This document shows positions 1 through 9,191 of a stretch of 64,000 bases of DNA, piece after piece. The translations under genes and the position numbers were made by a program. The DNA comes from Icerya purchasi (lineage: Eukaryota > Arthropoda > Insecta > Hemiptera > Monophlebidae): contig CM077115.1 of NCBI GenBank assembly GCA_039619475.1, positions 493,975,352-494,039,351 of the forward strand, read 5' to 3'. Each line of letters begins with the position of its first letter. The first letter of the stretch is position 1. The notes beneath the pieces are model-generated. The model worked only from the letters and a program-made list of their open reading frames with translations, searched no databases and was not told the DNA's origin.

Positions 1-361
1 TGGCGAGGCCAAAGCGTTTCCCGTTATACCAAACCCAACCGACCATAGTCAGCTGTTCTAAGCCAACAGCCGGTCGCGAAGGGTGTGGATCGAGCTGAGG
101 CGCTAATACTCGTTGACCCAACACTAACTGTAAAGAGAACCTTACTACGATAGAGACCGGCAATAGTAAATCTAATAATAACGCATAGCGTGTGACCAAA
201 TACAATATAACCGGTAAATGAACGTGTAACCAGTAAATGAACGGTACATATTAAAAACCCGAGGTGATAGGGACAAACGGTCTTCAGATTTGAAATCAGC
301 GTGAAAAACTGCATTAGAAAAAGTAAACATCATGCCAGATATTTTTTTCTTGTTTACCAGT

Positions 362-400
362 GTTATTATTATTACTATTATTATTATTATTACTATTATT
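362..400. repeat. (ATT)n microsatellite
   Basis: Impure run of TTA/TAC triplets. It lies just 3' of the LINE fragment that follows on the minus strand and may be the end of that element or a simple-sequence tail. No coding meaning. Confidence 0.7.
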
Positions 401-471
401 ATATTTTCTCGCAGTCTTATCATTTTATAGCCGGAATGAACGTCTTTGTGTCTCGAATCCTATCTAAGAAT

Positions 472-782
472 CTAGAAGTCATAGAAGTATCTGCGCATTA
501 TGTAGGCTGTTCCTAATAGTGTTGATTTTTGAAGCTGTGCTATTATCACTGTATTCAATCCTATTACATCTAGTTGTTTTCTCAGGTCAGTTAAAATTGC
601 TCCAAGAGCACTAATTATTATCAGAACAATAATTACTTTTTTTTCCATAAGCTTGTAGGTTCTATTTGCAAGTTCTTATACCGTAACAGTTTTTCTTGTT
701 CTTTATCCCTTATTCTGTCATCTCCAGGATTTGATATATCTATGAGATATGCTCGATTTTTTCCGACTTCAGTATTATTCTT
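472..782 (-). pseudogene. LINE ORF2 C-terminal fragment
   Basis: Read on the minus strand this gives an open stretch of about 100 codons ending in TAG at 472-474. It carries the pattern AYLIDISNPGDD, then LWKKKVIIVLIIISALGAI, then LQKSTLLGTAYIMRR. This resembles the conserved tail after the reverse transcriptase of many metazoan LINEs, with a leucine-tryptophan, a 'valine-isoleucine rich GALG' block and an 'LGT..I.R' block. The reverse transcriptase itself is not present upstream, so this is a 5'-truncated copy, the usual outcome of LINE insertion. The assignment is from remembered family patterns, not from a search; the exact clade is uncertain. Confidence 0.6.
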
Positions 783-3129
783 ATTATTGTAGTTATTTCT
801 TAAGTAAAATAAATTGAATTGAATTATTATTATTATTGTGTCTATATATATATAATTTATTTATTTAAAGTCGCTCGGCAGCTAAGGCCATTTGCGACTG
901 TATGTGCATATATGATTGAATGGTTTTGATTGACTGCTTTGATAGAAATTAAGTTACATATTTTAACACATGTCTTAATGATATGTGTAATATTATGGTT
1001 GTAGGTACACGTTTTTGTTGATGTGAAACACTCGGAGTAGTTTTTCAGTAAATTTTTATGTGGTAGTATATTGCGGCTAATAATAAGTGCAAGTTTGACC
1101 TACGTAACTCCTGTGTACACTCCACAGTTCGCTCAAATTTTACGCATTCGCGGTTACATTAATTAAGCTGTATTTTAGTTTTAATTTATTTTATGTAAAT
1201 AAATTTGTTTTGATTACTATATTATTGTACCTAACACTAACACACAGTTGTCGCCACGGTAGCTGGCTGATTTAATAATATTAAATGTTCCCATTCTCGA
1301 GAGAACGAATTTTACTGGTAAAGATAAATAAATTCGAAAAGGAAAAAATTTGCATGATCGCTCACTCTTCACTGAATATCTCAAAGTGTACGCTGAAAAT
1401 AGATTAATACACTTCCACGAAGACAGACGAGCTGAACAAGGTTAAAGGATAGAAGAGCATTTCGAAAATATTTGTTTCGCTACGATTTTGAAAAACTTTG
1501 AAACAACTGCGGTCAAAATATGACGAAGAAGATTACTGAAAACACAGTTCAATGGCGGGAGATTAACAACAAATGTCGAAATTTATAAATTAAGTGGCAC
1601 GTACATAGCGGTTGTCTCGGTCATAATAGTGTAGCGTGGTCGTTTTGAATTCGTTTAAAAAACTTGGCCATTTCAGCGGCTGATTAAAAATGCGTCTGGC
1701 GGGGAAAATAATTCTGATCTTTCGGAATAGGAGCCAGTTGCGTTGGCGCGTGTGTTCAAATTGCGATAAAGAGAGTCGTTTTCGAATGGAGCGGGAAATA
1801 ATTCGGAGGACAAAAGAGGTCAGGGTAAAAAAGAGTTGTCTAAGTGTGCGGTTTAAGGATTGGACAGCGGTCTGTAAAACATGGCTGAGTAAATACGTTA
1901 GTTTGATAAAACACCGTCGTCACCACGACGTGGCGACTGTTTAAAATTTCTCTTTGGGCCCCGGAATTCTTGTACCTTTGTAGCTCCGCGTGGCATCGGC
2001 AGCAAGCCGCAGATTATTTATAAGGACTCTTTCGCGCTGTGGCAGCCCTCTCGCTCGGAGTCGGTCCTATTTCTGTCGTCAAACATGCCACTAGCCGAAG
2101 TCAAAAGACAGAGAGTACTTCTGCGTCGAGTTTTTGTCTTCTTCCCGGTCGGCCAACACTTATCTTCATCCGACTGGAAATCAGCTTCAGAACCGTTTTT
2201 CATCTCTGCACGCTGCTTTGCTCCGTTTCAGTAGTGACCTTTTTATTCAAATCGAATTTAACTTTAAAAGGCCACTCCGAATACGCGCCCCGTCCCGTGC
2301 GGTATACATATCTCGCATTTGTTATTCGCATTGACACGCGTCTTATTACCGTTCGATGGCGATGTAAGCGATAAAGCGCGTAAAAAGGTCCTCCTTTTTC
2401 CTTTGAACAAGTTCGCAAATTTGATGGTGACCGAGATACAGACTGAGAATGTACACGTTCCGAACGTATTGCCAAGGAAACTGTCGCAATACTACTGCCC
2501 TTCAATTTTATCTGCCTTGTCGCTTTTTTTGAACTCAACAACAAGTTGATTATTATTTCTCTGCGCGTTCCGACATTGTTGCGACTTCAACTTCGCAACA
2601 AACACGAAGGCTAGTGTGCCTGTACGTTTCTTCGGAAAAACCGAAATCTCCAAACTGAAACCCGAGAAGCCTGAAATAAAAACCGTTCACAAATCGCAAA
2701 TATGGACACGCGATGCCCTAATCCGCTTACGAACAATTAGTACAAATATACGTATAAAAACTTCATAGTATAAAATTTCTGTTCCAAAAATACGAGCAAC
2801 TTGCTTCGGTACAGCGCACAAAGCTACACTTATGCCCATGATGTAGAATTGTAAAGCAATCTATTAACTGCCGATAGAGATCTCGTTGTGCCCGACTATT
2901 CCTCACTTCGCTGTAATGTTTAAAAATATAAAGCTATAACCGCGTTGAAGTCTGTACAGTTTACGAATAATTTCATTCTACAAAACAATTATTCCCACTA
3001 CCACTATCATTAGATCCGTTTTCGAAACGTGTACAGCACTACGCTGAATTGAATGCTATATCCCTTTTTTTCCATCTTCGTATTTTGGATTTTTGTTTTT
3101 GTTTTTTTATTAACTTGTGCACAGCGTTC
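783..3129. other. Unassigned AT-rich DNA
   Basis: Contains a short ATT microsatellite near 825 and a TA run near 843. The stretch 1960-2560 is richer in GC and has overlapping ORFs of 60-114 codons on both strands. None shows a recognisable domain, and overlapping frames on both strands argue against real coding. An unrecognised exon or regulatory region cannot be excluded. Confidence 0.4.
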
Positions 3130-3620
3130 ACGATATTCCGACTTAAATCTTTGGTCTCGTAATTATTTTTCTACTACTATTGGAAATAGCCAATAGTCAT
3201 GCGGCGCTAGGTCTGGACTGTAAGTGCCATAATCGGAATGTTGAATTTCTTCAAAAATTCCTTAAAGGTTTTTTGTCGTGCGAAAGCATAACTCCAGGGA
3301 AGTGCCAAGGTATTCTTTAAATCTGGCCCTTTTGTTCTAATGTGTTTCCACAGTGTTTGGGGAACAACGTTGCGGTAATGGAATTCAGATCGTTTTAGGG
3401 GACCTCGCGATAATCGAAAAATGCAATCAGCATCACTTTAAAGTGTCTTGCTGACCCTTTTTGATCTCTGGAGAATCGTAGGTTTCTCACGTCGTGTTTT
3501 CTTGATGGGTCGAAATAGTGTATCTAACTATTGTCAACGGTAACCGCAATTTTTTTTAGAAAATTTCGATTTTTCCGCATAATTTTGAGCGGTTGATCGC
3601 AAATTGGCACCTGTTTTTTC
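3130..3620 (-). pseudogene. Mariner transposase remnant
   Basis: Minus-strand translation in several frames recovers mariner-family landmarks in the correct order. These are IAVTVDNS near 3550 (the catalytic-D block, usually TGDE/TxDES), a FDP pattern just after, KVMLIAFFDYRE near 3430 (normally V.MLI.FFD..G), and YSPDLAPHDYWLFP at about 3183-3227 (the catalytic third Asp of the mariner D34D motif). Stops and frameshifts separate the blocks, so the gene is dead. Family members encode about 345 aa in one ORF; here only the catalytic half is recognisable. I did not find convincing terminal inverted repeats. This is an old cut-and-paste transposon fossil, 0.7 kb outside the Polinton-like insertion. 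Confidence 0.8.
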
Positions 3621-4293
3621 ATTTGTCCTCGCGTAGGGAAAACCTAAGTGCGATTCATTCGCACCGCTCTTTCAAAAATACTAGTGATCCGAGTTTTACG
3701 ACAAATATCGATTTCACAAATTAACACCGATATCGCGTGTTGACTTTTTCTTTGGAATGCGCGTCCGCCCTCTAGCCAAAAATTATCGACTGACCTGAAA
3801 AACAGTCAATGCTGTAAGCGTCTTTTAGCATGGGTCTTTTTTAAATCGCATACAAAAACTTATGTTTCAAAGGCCTGTTTATAAAAAGAGAGAAAACACA
3901 CAAAAAACCCGAAAAAAGTTCTTCTTAATAATATCGTTCATTTAAACGGATGCTGCAAAGTGATTAACCGATATCACGTTCGCCTTGTTGTCATGGTTAC
4001 GGGACAGACCAGAAGTGTAATCCACTGTTGCCCAGTAATTCTGAATGATAAGAGTTACAAGCCTCTACGTTTTACCCTTTAGTTAAATAATCTAACATTG
4101 TTGTAGCGCGAATAACGAATGCTCTTTCAATATTCAATAGATTTTTCCACAGTCCGATACTATCAGCTGACCGGTAAGTAACTTCGTTCGCTGTATCGAA
4201 GCGAAATCTAGTTAGTTTTGAGGCAACCACTACATATCAACCAACGAAGCCAAGGAAAGTGTTTAAAATGAATAAACAAACAACCGCTATTTA
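3621..4293. other. Unassigned DNA left of the Polinton-like element
   Basis: May contain further degenerate mariner sequence next to 3620, then unique-looking DNA up to the target duplication. No ORF of note. Confidence 0.35.
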
Positions 4294-4299
4294 CATATT
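4294..4299. repeat. Left 6-bp target site duplication (CATATT)
   Basis: CATATT directly precedes the AGT terminus of the left arm and is repeated exactly after the right terminus at 12948-12953. Polinton/Maverick integrases characteristically produce 6-bp duplications. Confidence 0.85.
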
Positions 4300-4402
4300 A
4301 GTCGATGATAAATAGCGACTCTAGGAGTTCCGCTAATCCGAACAGCAAAAGGCAGCCCAAACCGGTAATCCGAACCCCTAAACGTGTGCAAAGGGCTGAA
4401 AC

Positions 4403-4680
4403 TAACCTAAGTAACCCAATTTTATGCTCCGACTCCGAAAATTCACCCAAGTTTCCCCCAATTTCCCCCCAAATCCCCCCGCGCGTTCCCCTGCATTTCC
4501 GACAAACCGAACCGATTATTAATTAACATAAGTATATTAATTAATGTCTGAAAGTAACCCAAGTCCCCGCCCGTCCCTCCCGCTGGAAGCGTTACCGCGA
4601 TTTTTCAAAATTCATGGCGTAAGTATGAAAATTCCAAAATGTAACCCAAGTATGGTATTTAAAACGTAAAACTAACCCAA
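4403..4680 (+). promoter_or_regulatory. Subterminal TAACCYAA motif cluster (left arm)
   Basis: The octamer TAACCYAA occurs at 4403-4410, 4412-4419, 4555-4562, 4642-4649 and 4673-4680, three times in the longer form GTAACCCAAG/T. All copies point the same way. The same sites recur in mirror image in the right arm. Repeated subterminal motifs often bind transposition or replication proteins; that role here is inference only. Confidence 0.4.
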
Positions 4681-5166
4681 CACACCACACACATATATTC
4701 ACCACAACGTTAACCTCCGCGGAAGCGCACGCGCCGTTCCCACGCATATTCCGATCTCCGCCGCGATATCACATCCACACACGCGTGTCGTTTCCGATAC
4801 AGCGTTACTTTTTATTAATATTTCAAAGTCTACATATACGTAAATATAAAATTATCCAAAGTATATTTTTATTATATTTATAATCTTGCATGCTGCTATG
4901 ACCTTGAATTCTTTCGTGCGACAATAGATATTGAGTCTGCAGGAAATCTTCCCCTTTATATCTTTTGCAGAAACCTGTTCACATGTACACACATACACAC
5001 AAACACATATAACCCAAAGAACATCTGCAAACTTCGATCGCGCACACCTGCAACCAACTTTCACCAAAGGAATGTGGTTTTTCTGATGCAGCCCTCCCCT
5101 TTTCAAAAGCAAGCATCGAGCTAGAATGTCGAACGGATCTCTGATCGTGCAGTCAGTATTAGTGGT

Positions 5167-5355
5167 ATGTTAAACGTGTGGAATTTGTTGAAGCTGTGTT
5201 CCTCACGCGTTTTTAAATTATTCTCAAGAACGATAAAGTCTGTAATTTCCTACGTCTTTTCTCTGTTTCTTTCGTTCTTTATTTTCTGTATTTTTTCTCT
5301 CTTATTGCTCGTTATTTTTTTCGCTCTTATTTTCTCTCTTTTTTTTTTAATATAA
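5167..5355 (+). CDS. Possible small hydrophobic protein or pyrimidine-rich leader (left arm)
   Basis: An ATG-initiated frame of 62 codons, with a basic N-terminal 25 residues and a very hydrophobic Phe/Leu/Ile C-terminal half that could form one or two membrane spans. It ends 21 bp before the ATG of the 280-aa gene. The hydrophobicity comes from a long T/C-rich tract, so it may simply be the untranslated leader of the downstream gene. I recognise no family. The copy in the other arm is identical, but the arms are so similar that this says nothing about selection. Confidence 0.25.
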   Translation: MLNVWNLLKLCSSRVFKLFSRTIKSVISYVFSLFLSFFIFCIFSLLLLVIFFALIFSLFFLI

Positions 5356-5376
5356 ATATTACAATAATAATCGAAT

Positions 5377-6219
5377 ATGAATAACAACACCGAATCGAAT
5401 GTCGTTAATGTCGCGGATTTCATTCAAAATTTTTTCGAAAATGATAACGATAATGCTATGTTTCCGGACGATTTCCCGAATATACATATGCCGCCGCTAG
5501 TAACAGAAGAATCATCACTACAAGTGCCGTCGCAACATTCGTTCTCAGATTTTGTTCCATTGGTTACATCAACACCTTTAGCATCACCGGTAATGTCACA
5601 AGATATGCAAACTCCACCGTTAACGCAACTACCTTTTGTACAAGATGAAAAAGAATATAGCCCATCAATGTTAGAATTACCCAAAGAAATATTTAACCGA
5701 AAAGCAGTCGTCTATGTTAAAGACCCTAACGATCCTGAAAATAAAAATAGTTTCATGTATGCAGTTTTAGCGAAATTTACATCAAAACCATCATCGATGT
5801 GGCAGTACAATATTCTACAGAAAGTATACGATTTCAGCTTTATTCACTTACCGATCCAATCGCTAGCTGATATTGAAACGTTTGAAAGAATAAACGCCGT
5901 ATCAATCAACTTATACAAGCTGATAGAAACCGACTATACAGATCAAAGTACATACAAGTATAAAATAAAAGCTGTGTACGCCTTCCGAAAAAATCATAGT
6001 TTGTTAAATCATAAACATCACACAAACATATTGTATTGGGGATCTAATGGAAATTACCAATTCGCGTGGATAAAAAAATTCAGTCGATTGTTGCGAATCC
6101 AGTCGCCGAAAGCGAAATTTGTTTGCTGGTCATGTCTCGAATCTATGAATACCGATTACGAACATAATAATACTCACCGATGTGACGCTGTCAGTTGGCG
6201 TAATATGCACTGCATGTAA
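5377..6219 (+). CDS. Stand-alone domain resembling the N-terminal part of Polinton-type DNA polymerase proteins (left arm)
   Basis: 280 aa, starting at ATG 5377 and ending TAA 6217-6219, directly followed by an AATAAA-like signal. Residues 1-95 are acidic and Ser/Pro/Thr-rich, probably disordered. Residues about 105-270 follow a pattern I know from the region preceding the B-family polymerase in insect Polinton-like ORFs: an N..SFMYAVLA block, a FERINAVSINLY block, H..NILYWGSNGNYQFAWIKKFSRLL, and a final C-W-S-C-L ... H.C zinc-binding-like cluster (CWSC near residue 249, HRC near 267). The catalytic polymerase and exonuclease are absent: the ORF stops after the Cys/His cluster. It may be a remnant left by deletion or a functional DNA-binding cofactor. 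An identical copy lies at 11028-11870. The family match is from memory. Confidence 0.65.
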   Translation: MNNNTESNVVNVADFIQNFFENDNDNAMFPDDFPNIHMPPLVTEESSLQVPSQHSFSDFVPLVTSTPLASPVMSQDMQTPPLTQLPFVQDEKEYSPSMLELPKEIFNRKAVVYVKDPNDPENKNSFMYAVLAKFTSKPSSMWQYNILQKVYDFSFIHLPIQSLADIETFERINAVSINLYKLIETDYTDQSTYKYKIKAVYAFRKNHSLLNHKHHTNILYWGSNGNYQFAWIKKFSRLLRIQSPKAKFVCWSCLESMNTDYEHNNTHRCDAVSWRNMHCM

Positions 6220-6464
6220 ATAAAAACGTATTTTTCTTATTTATACTTATATTTTTTTTAAAAAATCCTTTTTCACTGTTTCATACAAATTCATGTAAAC
6301 TGTATAATATAATATAATAATATAATAAATATTTCTCAATCATATACATATTTTTTTATTTTTTCATAAACTTAAAATTATTTTAAAATTTTAGATGTTA
6401 CTATAGTTGATAATATATTCCCCACTCCAGCCTGTATTAAAGCCTCATGATCTTTACGTTAAAT
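6220..6464. other. Convergent intergenic region (left arm)
   Basis: AT-rich 245 bp between the stop of the 280-aa gene and the stop of the coiled-coil gene, which face each other. Several AATAAA/ATAATAAAT-like sequences (around 6217 and 6325) could provide polyadenylation. It is mirrored at 10783-11027. Confidence 0.5.
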
Positions 6465-7265
6465 TTACGAATCCATAGCACGTAACCGTTTTGTTAAAAT
6501 ATCTGCTTTTACAGATAGCTCAGCGGAATCGACAATACGATCAGCTTTTTCCTTTTTAATTTCTTCACGAACTTTATCAATCATCTCCATAAAATGCTTT
6601 TCAATTTCTTCACGAGCCTTATCATTCGATTCTTTAAAACTTTTTTCTATTTCTTCGCGCTGTGCATCCATTTTTTCCTTAGTAATATGATTATCCATCA
6701 ATACGCACACTTTTGCATTCAAGTCATTTATTAAGACTCCAAATATTTGAATTGGACCTTTCACATCATTTTCATGTTTTGAAACTCGCGTAGTTAACGA
6801 TGAAAGATCACTCGAAACCGTATTTAATTTATCCGTTAGTTTTTTAATTTGTTCTTCATACATCGAAAACTTAAATTTCGTATCATCTTTAAATTTTCCC
6901 GCTTCTTCACTCAACATATCAATATTACCCTTATGAATCTCGATATTCATAATATTATCGTTTATTTTTTTATCTAAATCTTTATGCAAAAACATAACTT
7001 GAGCGTGTAATGCAGCATTTTTTTCCGTAACAAGCGAATTCAACTGCTCTACTTTTTCACGTACATCACGTATTTCCGCAGCTGTGAGAGTTTTCATCTG
7101 TTTGTAAGATACAACCTCAGACTCTGATGGTACACGTTGTAACATACTAACGTTTAATAACCGTTTTCCTTTAAAATTATAATTTCCGTTCGAATCTTAA
7201 ACAATACTTGTGCTTTCTGAAGATGCACCATCTGGCATATATTTTCCGCTCTTATGAAGTGGCAT
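6465..7265 (-). pseudogene. Coiled-coil, fibre-like protein with an early nonsense codon (left arm)
   Basis: The reading frame begins at ATG 7263-7265 (MPLHKSGKYMPDG...), meets an in-frame TAA at 7197-7199 after 22 codons, and continues open to 6465. The downstream part from an internal ATG gives 226 aa of charged heptad-like sequence with long coiled coils (residues about 20-210). The junction 'KGKRLLNVS ... SEVVSYKQM' resembles the 'NV.dP....DvvtkkY' repeat of phage tail-fibre and Polinton/adintovirus fibre-like proteins; that likeness is a guess. The in-frame sequence before the TAA suggests a 266-codon ancestor. Reinitiation at the internal ATG could still yield the 226-aa product. The same stop is present in the right copy, so it predates the duplication or has been homogenised. 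Convergent with the 280-aa gene. Confidence 0.6.
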
Positions 7266-7267
7266 GA

Positions 7268-8251
7268 CTAAATATTTACTAAAACGCTATTATCGATCCA
7301 GGAATTTTCTGAACTCTGGAATCCTAACCACTTAACCAACAATTTTCCGCCTTGTTGTCTAATAACACGTTCAATTAAATACACGTCGGGGTAAGATGTT
7401 TTTCGTAATTCTTCCGCATAAAAAGTACCAACTAACGGTTTACCAGTCCTATCTTTTAACGTATACGTCATAGGGAAAGTAGAATTCACTGTATTTATAG
7501 TAAATAATTCACCAGTCCAGTTAGGAGTATATCCTTTCTCTAATAATGTTTTAACTTTACTTATACGGACTACATCACCAACTTTAAAAATTTTTGATTT
7601 GCTCGGGGGAGAGAATCGATCAACATCTTTACTACATTCTCTTGCAATATTTTCTGCAACTTGTTTTTCAATGTTCTTATTTACATCAGCAGGGGCAAAT
7701 TTTATCGTACGGTGTATTTTCGTATTATATTTTCGGGTAAGTTCAGGTAAAACTTGTAACCAACGTTTATTACGATTAACAGTAAATTCTTTCCATATCC
7801 AATTCTTTATTGTACGATTAAAACGTTCTACAATACTCGCTTTAAGTGGTGAATGGGTGCTATACAAATTAATATTATTACGATTTAAAACAGCTCGTAC
7901 TTGCGGATTATAAAATTCTGTACCATGATCTGTTTGCAAATGATTAGGAGCTTCAACACCTCTTTCAGCTAAAATTTTTTCCAACGCTTTAGCAATTATC
8001 GACCCACTCTTTTTCTTTATAGGAATGGTCCAGGCATATTTAGAAAATGCATTTATTACGGTTAATATAAATTTATGTCCTCGATTAAATCTTGCATATT
8101 GAGACATATCAATCAAATCAGCTTGCCATAAATCGTTTATGCCTAAAAGTTGTACACATCGCGTAGGATAACGTTTTCGCGCAGGTTTATGAAGTTCGTC
8201 AGCTATACCGCGTTGTAATGATTTTGATGCAGATGTTTTTTTCGTGGGCAT
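7268..8251 (-). CDS. Polinton-type integrase (DDE) with C-terminal chromodomain
   Basis: 327 aa, uninterrupted, ATG at 8249-8251. Retroviral-type integrase core with catalytic Asp45 (WQADLIDM), Asp108 (LQTDHGTEF) and Glu142 (SIVERFNRT), giving DD-E spacing of 34 residues between the last two. A basic, SH3-like segment follows at about 215-285 (KVGDVVRISK, TYTLKDRTGKPLVGTFYAEEL). A chromodomain occupies about 293-327 (LIERVIRQQ, LLVKWLGF, SENSWID). This matches integrases of the Polinton and F54H12.3-like group, which insert linear element DNA and duplicate 6 bp; chromodomains may steer insertion. The N-terminal HHCC zinc finger is not seen, so the protein may be slightly short at the N-terminus. 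It is the only central gene without a visible lesion. Its last 11 codons lie inside the left arm, so the right arm carries an orphan copy of that 3' end. Confidence 0.9.
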   Translation of the reverse strand: MPTKKTSASKSLQRGIADELHKPARKRYPTRCVQLLGINDLWQADLIDMSQYARFNRGHKFILTVINAFSKYAWTIPIKKKSGSIIAKALEKILAERGVEAPNHLQTDHGTEFYNPQVRAVLNRNNINLYSTHSPLKASIVERFNRTIKNWIWKEFTVNRNKRWLQVLPELTRKYNTKIHRTIKFAPADVNKNIEKQVAENIARECSKDVDRFSPPSKSKIFKVGDVVRISKVKTLLEKGYTPNWTGELFTINTVNSTFPMTYTLKDRTGKPLVGTFYAEELRKTSYPDVYLIERVIRQQGGKLLVKWLGFQSSENSWIDNSVLVNI

Positions 8252-8273
8252 ATTTTTTTTCTAATACTACTAA

Positions 8274-9191
8274 TCAATAAGGTAACTTAATATATCCTTC
8301 TTCAGCCAACTCTTCCTCGATTGCTAAAATTTCGTTGTCTACACCTGTATTATCACTTTTTTTAGATGCGTGTAATAACTATAATCGTTCAACTAATTCA
8401 TTAGGATCGTTCCAATACTCAATTCGTGGTCTTTTAAGACTTATTCCGGGCATACGAGAAATTTTTCGTTTAGTTATAGACTTTTCATAACCTTTTCCGC
8501 TATGTACACCAGGTTGAAATAACGGTCGAATTACATTCTTATATTTCTGATTGGGAAGACCTTTCAACGCACCATTACCACGCAAATGAGCTCCTGTAAA
8601 TTCTAGTAATTGTTTATATATCTGTAAATCATCGTCATCATAGTTGTTTTTATCTACTCTCGTCTCCAATAGCAAATGCATTACTCCTGTAGTGTACGGA
8701 AATTTCGCACGATTCTTCCCTTTTCCTAAATATATTTCTCCGCGATCTTTATTCCACGAAATTGTTGTTGTACCCAACATATACTCATCAGCAATAGGAT
8801 TAAACTTTATTCCAAAAATGATGTCTTTGGGTATAGGGTCATCTCCGTCAATACGAATAGTACCCATTTCACTTATATTAAACGGTTCATTTTCAATTTC
8901 TTCATCGAAATCTTTCCTTGGAGTACTATGCACTAGTTTTCGTTTCGCAACCGGAGAATTAATTATTATATCATCAACCTTTTTCATCCCTTTTGGTTTT
9001 TGTATTGCTTCTCGAATCTCTGTCAATGGTTTCGTAATAGGCTCAAGCACTGCAGCTGAAGTATTTGTAATAGATTTAGTCGCATACTTTAACGCATTAT
9101 ATTTATTCATTATATCAGTACGTATCTTTTCCAGTTCAGTTTTAAGTTGTAATTCATCCTCTATTTTTCTTTTAACACTATTCATCGCCAT
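8274..9191 (-). pseudogene. DUF8207-like protein with a C-terminal nonsense codon
   Basis: The first in-frame ATG is at 9189-9191. The open part runs to a TAG at 8379-8381. The frame then continues for 34 codons (LLHASKKSDNTGVDNEI...) to TGA at 8274-8276. I recall that insect proteins of this family continue through PNELVxRLRLLxASKxxGNxxxxNEI, so the TAG breaks a conserved C-terminal motif. The N-terminal half is predicted coiled coil (residues about 8-60). The middle 'FTGAHLRGNG...KYKNVIRPLF' region matches the family core. The function of DUF8207 is unknown; members lie beside Polinton-like integrase and ATPase genes in insects, and a virion or morphogenesis role is a guess. The 5' end overlaps the 3' end of the upstream ATPase frame by a few codons (stop at 9178-9180). 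Confidence 0.7.

Larger units (their letters stand above)
4300..7300 (+). repeat. Left inverted arm (3,001 bp)
   Basis: Reverse complement of 9947-12947. By eye the differences are at about 4303, 4458, 4470, 4615, 4787, 4788, 4931 and 6397, all substitutions. The arm holds, from outside inward, a subterminal region with TAACCCAA motifs, a pyrimidine-rich leader, the 280-aa gene and the convergent coiled-coil gene. The inner edge runs 33 bp into the 3' end of the integrase gene. Confidence 0.93.

Noticed and set aside
2018..2549. Cluster of overlapping ORFs on both strands as a host exon
   Set aside because: Frames overlap on opposite strands, none has a recognised domain, and no splice-site context supports one over another.
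4305..4526. Proline-rich 73-codon ORF at the arm terminus
   Set aside because: It lies in the subterminal region over the TAACCYAA motifs, changes residues between arms and has no recognisable domain; probably fortuitous.
5424..5684. 86-codon ORF antisense to the 280-aa gene (and its mirror at 11563-11823)
   Set aside because: Ser/Gly/Cys-rich shadow of the Ser/Pro-rich N-terminus on the other strand.
7599..7913. 104-codon plus-strand ORF antisense to the integrase
   Set aside because: Shadow frame opposite a gene with clear catalytic motifs.
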